The notes beneath the pieces were generated by a model. The model searched no databases and was not told the origin of the DNA. It was given only the letters and a program-made list of their open reading frames with translations. Both the position numbers and the translations under genes were made by a program. Shown piece after piece: positions 6,464-15,537 of a DNA stretch of 33,093 bases. Source of the stretch: Marinobacterium sp. Its GTDB lineage: Bacteria; Pseudomonadota; Gammaproteobacteria; Pseudomonadales; Balneatricaceae. The stretch lies in assembly GCA_025800125.1 (NCBI GenBank), contig JAOXSF010000036.1:1-33093 (forward strand). The letters are read 5' to 3'. The first letter of the stretch is position 1, and each line of letters begins with the position of its first letter.

Positions 6464-7936
6464 ATGTCCAACAATCTCAATGGCCAGCTGTTTATCAATG
6501 GCCAGTGGCTCAATGGCCTTGGCAACCTGTTCCAGTCGCTGAACCCGGCTGAAAACAGAGTTATCTGGCAGGGCAATGCCGCCACCGCCGAGCAGGTGGA
6601 CAACGCCGTCATGGCGGCACGTAACGCCTTTGAAAGCTGGGCAGATCTGAGCATCGACGACCGTATCGCCCAGGTACGTCGCTTTGCCGAAGTGCTGGAC
6701 GCCAACCGTGAAGAGCTGGCCCGCACCATCGCTTTCGAAACCGGCAAACCGCTGTGGGAAACCCGCACCGAAGCGGGCGCGATGATCGGTAAAGCCGAAA
6801 TTTCCATCAAGGCCTACAACGACCGTACCGGCTCGCGCGCGTCTGATATGGCCGGTGCCCGCGCTGCGCTGCGTCACAAGCCGCACGGCGTGGTAGCGGT
6901 ATTCGGCCCGTACAACTTCCCTGGCCACCTGCCAAATGGCCATATTATTCCGGCACTGCTGGCGGGTAACACCGTGGTACTGAAGCCATCCGAGCTGACA
7001 CCGATGACCGCTGAGCTGATGGTCAGATACTGGGAAGAAGCCGGTCTGCCAGCGGGCGTGGTTAACCTGGTACAGGGTGAAGTGGCCACCGGTATCGCGC
7101 TGTCCAACCATGACCAGATCGACGGCCTGTTCTTCACTGGCAGCTCCAACACCGGCCACCTGCTGCACAAACAGTTTGCCGGTCAGCCGGACAAGATTCT
7201 GGCGCTGGAAATGGGCGGCAACAACCCGCTGGTAATCGGTGAGATCAGCGACATCAAAGCGGCGGTACACGAAACCATCCAGTCTGCTTACATCACTTCT
7301 GGCCAGCGTTGCACCTGTGCCCGTCGTATGTTCGTACCAACTGGCGAGCAGGGTGATCAGTTCATCGCCCAGCTGATCAGCGCAATCAGGCAGATCCGCG
7401 TCGGCGCGCAGGAAGAAGACGTATTTATGGGCTCGCTGATCAGCGAAGCGGCAGCCGATGGCATGGTTGCCGCTCAGCAGGCACTGGTTGAGCAGGGCGC
7501 AACGTCGCTGGTTGAGCTGACCAAGGTAAAAGATGGCTGCGGTTTTGTAACACCGGGTCTGATCGACGTAACAGCGATTGATATGGCAGATGAAGAACAC
7601 TTCGGCCCACTGCTGAAAGTGTACCGTTACGACGACTTCGACGCGGCGATCACTGAAGCGAACAACACCCGTTACGGCCTGTCTGCTGGCCTGTTCAGCG
7701 ACAGTGAAGAGCAGTACAACCACTTCTACCGCCGTATCCGCGCCGGTATCGTCAACTGGAACAAACAGCTGACCGGCGCCAGCAGTGCTGCACCATTCGG
7801 CGGTATCGGTGCCTCTGGTAACCACCGTGCCAGCGCCTTCTACGCCGCTGATTACTGTGCTTACCCGGTGGCCGGTCTGGAAGCGGACGCCCTGACACTG
7901 CCAGCGACGCTGTCTCCAGGCCTGTCTCTGGACTGA
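6464..7936 (+). CDS. astD: Succinylglutamate-semialdehyde dehydrogenase
   Basis: 490 aa from ATG 6464; AGGAG (6451-6455) sits eight bases upstream and overlaps the end of astA. Aldehyde dehydrogenase superfamily: N-terminal NAD-binding region with [12 protein letters not shown] (149-160), catalytic base Glu249 in LEMGGNNP, and nucleophile Cys283 in [10 protein letters not shown]. Oxidises N-succinylglutamate 5-semialdehyde to N-succinylglutamate with NAD, the fourth AST step. The length fits the family (E. coli 492 aa). Translational coupling to astA is likely from the one-base gap. The long open frames on the other strand are composition shadows. Confidence 0.95.
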   Translation: MSNNLNGQLFINGQWLNGLGNLFQSLNPAENRVIWQGNAATAEQVDNAVMAARNAFESWADLSIDDRIAQVRRFAEVLDANREELARTIAFETGKPLWETRTEAGAMIGKAEISIKAYNDRTGSRASDMAGARAALRHKPHGVVAVFGPYNFPGHLPNGHIIPALLAGNTVVLKPSELTPMTAELMVRYWEEAGLPAGVVNLVQGEVATGIALSNHDQIDGLFFTGSSNTGHLLHKQFAGQPDKILALEMGGNNPLVIGEISDIKAAVHETIQSAYITSGQRCTCARRMFVPTGEQGDQFIAQLISAIRQIRVGAQEEDVFMGSLISEAAADGMVAAQQALVEQGATSLVELTKVKDGCGFVTPGLIDVTAIDMADEEHFGPLLKVYRYDDFDAAITEANNTRYGLSAGLFSDSEEQYNHFYRRIRAGIVNWNKQLTGASSAAPFGGIGASGNHRASAFYAADYCAYPVAGLEADALTLPATLSPGLSLD

Positions 7937-7963
7937 TCGTCCAGTGATACGCTGAAAAACGTT

Positions 7964-8004
7964 GGAAAGCCTGGCGCAACTGAACCTCCCGCGCCGGGCT
8001 TTCC
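7964..8004 (+). terminator. Strong hairpin between astD and astB (possible attenuator or mRNA stabiliser)
   Basis: GGAAAGCCTGGCGC (7964-7977) pairs with GCGCCGGGCTTTCC (7991-8004) with one mismatch; the loop is 13 bases. It is followed by ACCCTTATT rather than a clean T run, so termination may be partial. The 176-base astD-astB gap holds nothing else that I can identify. Confidence 0.45.
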
Positions 8005-8112
8005 ACCCTTATTCTGTAGCCGTCCGACGGCAAATTTCCCGATTTTATGCACGGAGTGCCGACGCTGCGCTGGTTTTGTCGCGCGTCATCTTTGATTCGT
8101 GAGGATTTCAAT

Positions 8113-9456
8113 ATGAACGTACGCGCAACTGAAGCCAACTTTGATGGTCTGGTCGGCCCGACCCACAACTACGCCGGTCTGTCGTTCGGCAACGTCGCCT
8201 CCACCAGCAATGTGGCAGCACCGTCCAACCCGAAAGAAGCCGCGCTGCAAGGCCTGCAAAAAGCCAAAACACTGGCAGATATGGGTATGGTGCAGGGTGT
8301 ACTAGCACCACAGGAACGCCCGGATATTCATACCCTGCGTCGGCTGGGCTTTACCGGTTCTGATGCAGCGGTACTGCAAGCAGCCGCGAAGCAGGCACCC
8401 AAGGTACTGGCAGCCTGTTGCTCTGCCTCCAGTATGTGGACAGCCAACGCCGCCACCGTCAGCCCGAGTGCAGACACTGCTGACGGCAAGATTCACTTTA
8501 CCCCGGCAAATCTGACCAACAAGTTCCATCGTTCTATCGAGCACGAGGTAACAGGCCGCATTCTGAAAGGCACCTTTGCTGATCAGAACCACTTTGCCCA
8601 CCACACCGCCCTGCCGGGTGTTGAGCATTTCGGTGATGAAGGCGCAGCCAACCACACCCGTTTCTGCCGTGAATACGGCGACCAGGGGGTAGAGTTCTTT
8701 GTCTATGGCCGTCATGCCTTTGATGCCAGCCAGCCCGCGCCACAGACATTCCCGGCCCGTCATACTTACGAAGCCTCGGAAGCGGTCGCCCGTCTGCATG
8801 GGCTGGATAACAGCAAGGTGGTTTACGCACTGCAAAACCCGGATGTCATCGACCAGGGTGTGTTCCATAACGATGTTATCGCCGTAGGCAACCGCGATAT
8901 TCTGTTCTGTCATGATCAGGCATTCCACCATCAGGCAGAGGTGTACAACCAGCTGGATAAGGCATTTGGCGGTGGTTTGCGGGTCATTGAAGTACCGAGC
9001 AGCGCAGTGTCTGTGGATGATGCGGTACGCTCCTACCTGTTTAACAGCCAGCTGATCGCACTGCCAAACGGTGAAACCCTGCTGGTGCTGCCACAGGAGT
9101 GTGAACAGAACCCGGCAGTGTGGAATTACGTACAGCAGCTACTGAGCGAAAAACGCGGTATCGATCAGGTGAAGGTGTTTGACCTGAAACAGAGCATGAG
9201 CAACGGCGGCGGCCCGGCCTGTCTGCGTCTGCGTGTGGTACTGACGGAAGCGGAACGCCAGGCGGTCAACCCGGCCACGCTGATCAACGATAACAGCTAC
9301 AACCGTCTGACCGACTGGGTGAACAGGCACTACCGCGACAGCCTGACCGAAGCCGATCTCGCTGACCCGCAACTGTTGATCGAGTCGCGTACCGCACTGG
9401 ATGAACTGACGCAGATTCTGCAACTGGGTTCGGTGTATCCGTTCCAGCGGGTTTAA
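8113..9456 (+). CDS. astB: N-succinylarginine dihydrolase
   Basis: 447 aa from ATG 8113, exactly the E. coli AstB length; GAGG at 8101-8104 gives good spacing. The frame is open from 8047, but the conserved start is [23 protein letters not shown]. Hydrolyses N2-succinylarginine to N2-succinylornithine, two ammonia and CO2, the second AST step. The amidinotransferase-fold catalytic residues correspond to Glu176 ([10 protein letters not shown]), His252 ([14 protein letters not shown]) and Cys370 ([13 protein letters not shown]). Last gene before a strong terminator. The pathway's aminotransferase (astC) and desuccinylase (astE) are not in this window. Confidence 0.95.
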   Translation: MNVRATEANFDGLVGPTHNYAGLSFGNVASTSNVAAPSNPKEAALQGLQKAKTLADMGMVQGVLAPQERPDIHTLRRLGFTGSDAAVLQAAAKQAPKVLAACCSASSMWTANAATVSPSADTADGKIHFTPANLTNKFHRSIEHEVTGRILKGTFADQNHFAHHTALPGVEHFGDEGAANHTRFCREYGDQGVEFFVYGRHAFDASQPAPQTFPARHTYEASEAVARLHGLDNSKVVYALQNPDVIDQGVFHNDVIAVGNRDILFCHDQAFHHQAEVYNQLDKAFGGGLRVIEVPSSAVSVDDAVRSYLFNSQLIALPNGETLLVLPQECEQNPAVWNYVQQLLSEKRGIDQVKVFDLKQSMSNGGGPACLRLRVVLTEAERQAVNPATLINDNSYNRLTDWVNRHYRDSLTEADLADPQLLIESRTALDELTQILQLGSVYPFQRV

Positions 9457-9478
9457 TGCCGCTTGAATATCGCAACGC

Positions 9479-9505
9479 AAAAGGCAGCCAGAGTGGCTGC
9501 CTTTT
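9479..9505. terminator. Bidirectional Rho-independent terminator
   Basis: AAAAGGCAGCC (9479-9489), loop AGAGT, GGCTGCCTTTT (9495-9505): a perfect 11-bp arm pair with A and T tracts on both sides. It serves astB on the plus strand and the convergent DUF1329 gene on the minus strand. Confidence 0.92.
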
Positions 9506-9525
9506 CTGTTTCCAGACAATGAAAC

Positions 9526-10899
9526 TCAGCGCTTACCCAGCCGTCGAATCGCCTGCGGGGTAAAGTCCTTATGGCGGAAGCGCTGGCTGAAGTCGAAGCC
9601 ATTACCCTCTTCGTTGGTCAGACTACCCACCAGATAGCGGCCGGATTGCAGATCATAGAGTGCTTCGGCGGTCACCCAGGGCACCAGCGCATCACGGTAC
9701 ATAAAGGCGTAGGCTTCACCAACGCGCCATAATTCGCCACGGCCATCGTAGTGATCAACCACCGCGATACCCCAGCTGTCTTCGTCGATGTAGAAAGTAC
9801 GTTTGGCGTAGATATGGCGCGCACCCTCTTTCAGGGTAGCTTCTACTTTCCATACCCGGTGGCGCTCGTAGCGCAGCAGATCCGGGTTCATATGGCCCTG
9901 TTGCAGAATCTGCTCATAGCGGAGGCTGCGGTCTGCCAGTCTGTAGCTGTTATAGGGGATATACAGCTCCTGCTTGCCCACCAGCGTCCAGTTATAGCGG
10001 TCAGGCGCGCCATTAAAGAGGTCGAGATTATCGGTGGTGCGCTGGCCATCGGTCGCAGTACCGGGCGCATCGTAGGCGATCTGCGGGGCTCGACGCACCC
10101 GGCGCTGACCGGCGTTGTAGGTCCAGGCCTGGCGGGGCTGATCAACCTGGTTAAGGGTTTCATGCACCAGCAGCACATTGCCGGTCATACGGGCCGGAGC
10201 CTGCACCTGCTGTACAAAATAGGACAGAATATTCTGGTCTTTTTTCGGGTTATAGCCCCCCTTGAGGTAGCTCGGCCAGCTGAATTTCTCATTGATTTTA
10301 ACCGGAGTAAAAGCACCGTTGGCCTGCACCGGCACCTGCACAAAGGTACGCTCCAGCGCACCACCCCGGTAGCGGGTGAGGTGGTTCCAGATCACCTCCA
10401 GCCCGTTCTGAGGTACAGGGAAAGCCATCACTTCGTCAAAGCCTTTCAAGCCATTGCCATTAGCAACCAGCTCGGTTGAAGTGGCATTTTTACGCGCCAC
10501 CGCATAGATATTTTCGGGCAGCGCGGCGGTGCGATGGCTGGGATAAACCGGCATCCGGTAGCTGTCCGGGTAGCGCCTGAACAGTGCCAGCTGACCCGGC
10601 GTCAGCTGCGCTTTGTACTGTTCGGCGTTGGCGGCGGTGATGGTAAACAGCGGCTGTTCACCGGCAAAAGGGTCAGCATAGCGGTTATCACTGCGGCTCA
10701 GGCCACCGCGCCAGGCGGGGATGCTGCCATCAGCATTACCGGCTTTCTCAGCCCCGGCTGGGGTCAGTTCATTGCCCAGTTTTGCAGCGTCCTGTTCACT
10801 GACAGCAGCCAGGACGGGACTGGCCAGCAAAGTCAGCAGGGCGGCTCTGATCAGCAGGCCAGAAGGCGTTGTGTTAAACGGTTGGTTCAGGTTGGACAT
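9526..10899 (-). CDS. DUF1329 envelope protein (LolA-like fold family)
   Basis: 457 aa. An N-terminal signal peptide (hydrophobic LLIRAALLTLLASPVLA, cleavage near residue 31-32) is followed by the DUF1329 hallmark: AAKLGNELTPAGAEKAGNADGSIPAW, then PDSYRMPVYPSHRTAA. Later come RRVRRAPQIAYDAPGT and a C-terminal RHIYAKRTFYIDEDSW. Family members are periplasmic or outer-membrane-associated proteins of unsettled function, nearly always encoded beside DUF1302 genes, as here. The gene begins 21 bases after the DUF1302 stop, with a GGAG ribosome-binding site, so the two form an operon. A role in moving hydrophobic compounds across the envelope is inferred from such gene neighbourhoods. Confidence 0.88.
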   Translation of the reverse strand: MSNLNQPFNTTPSGLLIRAALLTLLASPVLAAVSEQDAAKLGNELTPAGAEKAGNADGSIPAWRGGLSRSDNRYADPFAGEQPLFTITAANAEQYKAQLTPGQLALFRRYPDSYRMPVYPSHRTAALPENIYAVARKNATSTELVANGNGLKGFDEVMAFPVPQNGLEVIWNHLTRYRGGALERTFVQVPVQANGAFTPVKINEKFSWPSYLKGGYNPKKDQNILSYFVQQVQAPARMTGNVLLVHETLNQVDQPRQAWTYNAGQRRVRRAPQIAYDAPGTATDGQRTTDNLDLFNGAPDRYNWTLVGKQELYIPYNSYRLADRSLRYEQILQQGHMNPDLLRYERHRVWKVEATLKEGARHIYAKRTFYIDEDSWGIAVVDHYDGRGELWRVGEAYAFMYRDALVPWVTAEALYDLQSGRYLVGSLTNEEGNGFDFSQRFRHKDFTPQAIRRLGKR

Positions 10900-10920
10900 A
10901 TCGGTTCTCCACAGGGCTGA

Positions 10921-12786
10921 TCAGAAAGAAACACTGGCACTGAGCGACAGGAAATCACGGTCATCCAGGGCGTTGAAATCACCGCCAAAGAAACTGGTGT
11001 AAGCCAGCTGTACCCGGTACTGGCTCAGGTAGTCACCGGTCAGGCTGAGGCTGAGGGATTTCTGCCCCTCGTTAAAGGCTGCGCCCGGCTGTGGGCCGTA
11101 GCCGTCAACGCCGTGGCTGAAGCTGAGCTGCGGTGTCAGGCTGACCCCGGCAAACGCATTGGGGTATTCCAGTTTGCCGCGCAGCACATAGCCCCAGGAA
11201 TCCTGAGTGACAAAGCCCTCCTGGTCACCCGGTGTATAACCAAAGGCACCGTTGCGGCCAAATTTGAGTGCGCTGGCGCTCTCATCAAAGTCGTGGATAT
11301 GGGTCCAGCCCAGTTCACCGATCAGGGTCATCCGGCTGGCACCCCAGATACGGTCGATAAAGTGAATAAAGGTGGACTGAATCTGGGTGATATCGAAGGC
11401 CTGATACCCCTGAATATCCGTACCTAGCCCCTCGACACCCGTTGGCACCACGCTGCCGTTGGCCGGGTTACCGGTCTGGGTACCCAGAGTCAGCATGGAG
11501 GCGACCAGCAGCGGGCCGTTGATCTGTATCGGCGCATCTTTCTTATGGCTGATTTCACCGGACCAGGCGGTTTCGCCCAGCGTGGTGTTCCAGCTCAGGC
11601 CGTAGATCTCTATATCTTCCGGGTACTCGATGAAGTAGCTGCTACCAAAGGCAGCAACGGTAGAAGCCGCCGCCGGATCAACTCCGGCAGCAATCAGAGT
11701 ACCGGGGTGGGTCGGTGTTTTAACGCCGCTGATCAGCGGCAGGCGGCTATGATAGCGAGCAAAGTAGAGGCCAAACTCGGTGCTGTTCAGTTCTTCGGCA
11801 AAGTAACGAAACGCCAGACCAAACTGACCATCGTCATCCGCTTCACGGCGGCCATTGGCGTTGCGCCCCACTACCGGGTTAAAGGGCAGCTGTGCTGAAT
11901 AGCTGTTGAAGTAGAACTGATCACCCAGCGCATTACTGTTGGGCAGGTTCGGCGAAATAATGCGGATACCGTCACAGCCTTCAGCGGCAAAATCATTGGT
12001 AGAAAAGTAGGTGCCGCAGCCATCAATCGCAGTCGGCTCCCACTCGATCTGATAGAAGCCCTCGACACTGGCGTTATCGGTCAGGGTCAACGAGGCAAAG
12101 GCCATATTACTGGGCAGCAAGCCCTCTTTTATCTCAGCCCCCGGTCGGCGGAACGCGTTTACATCAAAGGGGTTGATGGAGTTCAGGCCACCGGAGATAA
12201 AGGTGCTTTCCCCCCAGTTGATCACCTGCCTGCCCAGTCGCAGGTCCAGCAGTTGTTCACCCAGCTCAAATTCACCGAACAGATAAGCATCCAGAATTTC
12301 TGCACCCGAGAACTGAGCATAATCATTAAAGCCGTTATCGTTCAGTTCAGCGCCGGGTATATAACCATTAGCGGTATGGCCATGGGGACGGTCGCCGTCG
12401 GCCAGTTCAACGTCATACCAGTATTTGCCACGGATGAAGGCGCCGACATTCTCATACTGCAATTCCAGATCATGCACACCTTTGAAGGTCTGGCTGATGA
12501 TGTCACCGTCGTCAAAGTTGAGGTTGCCATCGTCGTAGCTGCCTGAACCCCGGCTGCTGCCACCGTTGGCGGTCGATATCAGTGTGCTGTCGCGTGCTTC
12601 CACCCGCCAGCTGGCACCGATGGAAAGCTGTGAATCCAGCCGTGCTTCTATGTCGCCCAGCTGAAACTCCACCGCCCGGGCTGGAGCGCTCAGCATGATG
12701 CTGCTGACCGCCAGCGCTAGCAGACACCGGCCAGCATGCTGCCGGGCTGTGCCGAAACGCAGAGGAGTGGGTTGCTGTATTGCCAT
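10921..12786 (-). CDS. DUF1302 outer-membrane beta-barrel protein
   Basis: 621 aa. Signal peptide with LLALAVSSIMLSAPARA (cleavage near residue 38), then VEFQLGDIEARLDSQLSIGASWR, the typical DUF1302 start with repeated amphipathic strands. YLFGEFELGEQLLDLRLGRQVINWGES is a family hallmark. The last residue is Phe (SLSASVSF), the classic BAM-recognised C-terminus of outer-membrane barrels. It is the first gene of a two-gene operon with DUF1329 and lies divergent from an AraC regulator. In known genomes such pairs accompany RND transporters and the breakdown of hydrophobic substrates; no transporter is present in this window. Substrate unknown. Confidence 0.9.
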   Translation of the reverse strand: MAIQQPTPLRFGTARQHAGRCLLALAVSSIMLSAPARAVEFQLGDIEARLDSQLSIGASWRVEARDSTLISTANGGSSRGSGSYDDGNLNFDDGDIISQTFKGVHDLELQYENVGAFIRGKYWYDVELADGDRPHGHTANGYIPGAELNDNGFNDYAQFSGAEILDAYLFGEFELGEQLLDLRLGRQVINWGESTFISGGLNSINPFDVNAFRRPGAEIKEGLLPSNMAFASLTLTDNASVEGFYQIEWEPTAIDGCGTYFSTNDFAAEGCDGIRIISPNLPNSNALGDQFYFNSYSAQLPFNPVVGRNANGRREADDDGQFGLAFRYFAEELNSTEFGLYFARYHSRLPLISGVKTPTHPGTLIAAGVDPAAASTVAAFGSSYFIEYPEDIEIYGLSWNTTLGETAWSGEISHKKDAPIQINGPLLVASMLTLGTQTGNPANGSVVPTGVEGLGTDIQGYQAFDITQIQSTFIHFIDRIWGASRMTLIGELGWTHIHDFDESASALKFGRNGAFGYTPGDQEGFVTQDSWGYVLRGKLEYPNAFAGVSLTPQLSFSHGVDGYGPQPGAAFNEGQKSLSLSLTGDYLSQYRVQLAYTSFFGGDFNALDDRDFLSLSASVSF

Positions 12787-12798
12787 ATCTGATCACCC

Positions 12799-12841
12799 GC
12801 AGTTGTTATTTTTATTAAGCCGTGCAGTTGTTATTTTTATT
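12799..12841 (-). repeat. Two direct 18-bp repeats in the DUF1302 5' leader
   Basis: GCAGTTGTTATTTTTATT occurs exactly at 12799-12816 and 12824-12841, 25 bases apart. In the mRNA sense this is AATAAAAATAACAACTGC twice, ending 12 bases before the DUF1302 ATG. AATAACAA fits the A-rich AANAANAA pattern bound by Hfq (with Crc) in pseudomonads near start codons of catabolic genes. A 12-codon frame starting MADGQVLN ends within the upstream copy. Confidence 0.6.
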
Positions 12842-12899
12842 GAGCGGTAATGTTTAATACCTGTCCGTCAGCCATAACAGACACCTTGCACAGACGCTG

Positions 12900-12919
12900 A
12901 ACTATCAGAACTGATAGTT
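12900..12919. promoter_or_regulatory. Perfect 20-bp palindrome, candidate operator
   Basis: AACTATCAG-AA-CTGATAGTT. Located in the 555-base divergent region between the DUF1302 operon and the araC-type gene. The rest of that region (12920-13330) holds no gene I believe in and no other clear signal. Confidence 0.5.
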
Positions 12920-13341
12920 TTACCGTGTTACTTTTGAACAGCTGCCCCTCAGGCACAATGACATTTGTAGCCAGAATGGATAACAAAACTGATCCCACCA
13001 CCAGATCCGCCCGTTCACTACCATTTTGCTGCAGTTGCGTACAGATCAGCTCTTTTCTGCCAATATCTGCCAGCCGCCCGCTGTACACAGATGTGTCCGG
13101 GCAAGACAGTTGCAGACCAGGGTGGCCATGGTGTTTACTGCTTAACCAGCGTGTCACTGCCGCAATGGACTGACCCACGTTAGCGCACCTGATCTCTGCG
13201 CCAGCCCATAATCCGGCTCAGCCCATAAAGCGATGCAGTACAACCAGACCGGCCAGCCAGGAAGACTGGCCCATACAATAAGAATTCACAGCCCGGCACT
13301 GAGCCATTCAGCCGACCGGGTCACGGGCATGGAGGTTTACG

Positions 13342-14400
13342 ATGGAGCGCAATATTACGGTTCCCACCAGCTATGTCAGCACCCTGCTGGCCCAGGCGGA
13401 AGCGCAGGGCTACGACACCCAGGGCTTACTGGCAGAGATGAACATAGAGTTATCCAGTTTGCAGCAGGTCCAGCAGTTTTCCGCTGAAAAGTTTGGCCAG
13501 CTTTACCAGAAGCTGATGTATGAAGCGCAGGATGAGTATTTTGGTATGCTCAGCGGTGGCCGTATCCCCAACGGCACTTTCCGCATGATGTGCTACAGCA
13601 TTATTCACTGCCAGACGCTGGAAAAAGCGATCTACCGCGCCAGTGATTTTCATGAAATCTGCCGGGGCGCACAGATCAAACCGATGCTGGTACGCAAGGG
13701 CCGTTTTGCCCGCGTCAATTTCGCCCCGACGGACAGCGCCGAAGTTGATTTTGACACTCTGATCAACAGTGAATCACCGGACCGCATCCGCACCTCACTG
13801 TCGATGTGGCATCACTTTATCAGCTGGCTGATTGGCTGTCGGGTCGAGCTGCGCGCCGCCTATTTCAGCTTTCCCGAGCCTGATGATGCCGACGACTATG
13901 CCCTGATCTTTCAGTCAGAACTGCGCTTTGATCAGCACGACAATGCACTGGTGTTCCCCGCCAGTTATCTGGATTACCCGGTGGTGCAGTCCGACAACAC
14001 ACTGCGCACCTTTCTGCGCACCGCCCCCTACCAGCTGATCACCATGGTCAATAATGATCGCAGCCTGAAAGCTCAGGTGGTGGCGCTGATCGGCAAGGAT
14101 TTCAGCCGCGAGCTACCCGGAGCAGAACAGGTTGCCTCAGCGCTGAACCTGTCGGTCTCAACACTGCGCCGCCGGTTACTGGAAGAGGGCACGTCCTACC
14201 AGAAAATCAAGGACGAGTGCCGGCGCAAAGCCGCCATCGGTTACATGAACTCACAACAGCTGTCGATCAACGATGTAGCCGCCCTGATGGGGTTTGATGA
14301 ACCGTCAGCGTTTTTCCGTTCATTCAAGAAATGGACCGGCCAGACACCGGGGGAATACCGCCGCTCCCTACAGGAGAGTCAGCAATTGCAGGCGTCCTGA
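13342..14400 (+). CDS. AraC-family transcriptional regulator with arabinose-binding-type N-terminal domain
   Basis: 352 aa; GGAGG at 13331-13335 sits six bases before the ATG. Residues about 20-215 resemble the PF12625 ligand/dimerisation domain (MMCYSIIHCQTLEKAIYRASDF, and PASYLDYPVVQSD). Residues about 255-345 carry the two AraC helix-turn-helices: EQVASALNLSVSTLRRRLLEEGTSYQ and LSINDVAALMGFDEPSAFFRSFKKWTGQTPGEYR. It is divergent from the DUF1302/DUF1329 operon and most likely controls it in response to a small ligand. The same architecture includes OruR and other catabolic regulators, so a link to the ast genes is conceivable but not shown. Confidence 0.92.
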   Translation: MERNITVPTSYVSTLLAQAEAQGYDTQGLLAEMNIELSSLQQVQQFSAEKFGQLYQKLMYEAQDEYFGMLSGGRIPNGTFRMMCYSIIHCQTLEKAIYRASDFHEICRGAQIKPMLVRKGRFARVNFAPTDSAEVDFDTLINSESPDRIRTSLSMWHHFISWLIGCRVELRAAYFSFPEPDDADDYALIFQSELRFDQHDNALVFPASYLDYPVVQSDNTLRTFLRTAPYQLITMVNNDRSLKAQVVALIGKDFSRELPGAEQVASALNLSVSTLRRRLLEEGTSYQKIKDECRRKAAIGYMNSQQLSINDVAALMGFDEPSAFFRSFKKWTGQTPGEYRRSLQESQQLQAS

Positions 14401-14514
14401 AAAACACTGTCCGGTACAGCCCACCCTGCACAGCACTGGAGCGACGTTAACGGCCGTCCACATCTGCTAGACTGGCCGTTTTCGACCTGAAACCCTGCTG
14501 TACAGGAGCCCATC

Positions 14515-15243
14515 ATGACCCGCCTGCTGCTGATCCGCACCGGCAACACCTTTCCTGAATGTATCGAACGCCATGGTGATTTCGACCAGCTGTTTATCCA
14601 TGCACTGGGCGACAGCCCGGTCGAGGTCACCATGATCGACGCCCGCCACGACAGCCTGCCCGATCTGGCAGGGTTTCAGGGCGTACTGATCACCGGTTCG
14701 CACCATATGGTCAGCGACCATGAGGCCTGGAGTGACGCCCTGCTGCCCTTTATTCGCCAGATGGCTGCGCGTCAGCTGCCGGTTCTGGGGGTCTGCTATG
14801 GTCACCAGCTGATTGCGCAAGCACTGGGTGGCAAAGCCGGTTATCACCCTGACGGGCCTGAGGTGGGTACTTTCACCATTAAATTGACACCCGCAGGCCA
14901 GAAAGATCGCCTGCTGGGCCAGCTCCCCGCACAGTTCCCCGCCCATCTGACCCACTCACAGTCAGCGCTGACACTGCCGGATAACGCGGTAATACTGGCC
15001 TGCAACCACCACGAACCCCATCAGGCGTTCCGCATTGGTGAGCAGATCTGGGGGTTGCAGTTCCACCCGGAATTCAACACCGATGTCTGTCACACCTATC
15101 TGGAACGCCAGCAACAGACCCTGACCGAGCTGGGCCAGGATGTGGAACAACTGCACAACCAGGTACAACGCACCGAAGCGGCCGCCACCCTGATCCGCCG
15201 GTTTGCAACGCTATGTATCAACCCGCAGGCCACTGCCAGCTAA
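14515..15243 (+). CDS. Class I glutamine amidotransferase-like protein
   Basis: 242 aa; AGGAG six bases before ATG 14515. Type 1 GATase fold with a complete triad: Cys94 in GVCYGHQLIAQALGG, and His184 and Glu186 in LQFHPEF. VLITGSHHMVSDHEAW forms the oxyanion-region loop. Such stand-alone GATases (YfeJ/GMP-synthase-like) release ammonia from glutamine or hydrolyse gamma-glutamyl compounds. No acceptor synthetase is fused or adjacent, so the substrate is unknown. It lies 114 bases after the AraC gene and may be transcribed separately. Cytoplasmic. Confidence 0.88.
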   Translation: MTRLLLIRTGNTFPECIERHGDFDQLFIHALGDSPVEVTMIDARHDSLPDLAGFQGVLITGSHHMVSDHEAWSDALLPFIRQMAARQLPVLGVCYGHQLIAQALGGKAGYHPDGPEVGTFTIKLTPAGQKDRLLGQLPAQFPAHLTHSQSALTLPDNAVILACNHHEPHQAFRIGEQIWGLQFHPEFNTDVCHTYLERQQQTLTELGQDVEQLHNQVQRTEAAATLIRRFATLCINPQATAS

Positions 15244-15537
15244 CAACCCGGGCTGGCTAATCTGCGTGACAGATTACAAAACACTGACACAGGCAGCCCG
15301 AACGGTTACCAGCCTCGATACAGGCTGATCCAGATCAGTCTGTGTCATCATATCTGAACACGCCTTCCGTATATCGGTACACAACCAATTACAATGCCCT
15401 TCCCACGGTTGATGGCCCGATGTAATGCGTTAATGGCAACGCGCAACAGGCCGTTAACCCTGTCGCGCTATCACCGTCAGCACAGGCAAGCCTGCTACCA
15501 CCAGCAGGACAATGGATGCAGTAAAGGAGTTAAGGCC

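Noticed and set aside
6407-7825. 472-aa open frame on the minus strand over astD
   Set aside because: A shadow of GC-rich coding: astD on the plus strand has full family conservation and catalytic residues, and the antisense product has no recognisable features.
12837-13178. 113-aa minus-strand frame upstream of the DUF1302 gene, and an 82-aa plus-strand frame over the same DNA
   Set aside because: Both lie in the divergent promoter region, neither has a convincing ribosome-binding site or motif, and they overlap each other.
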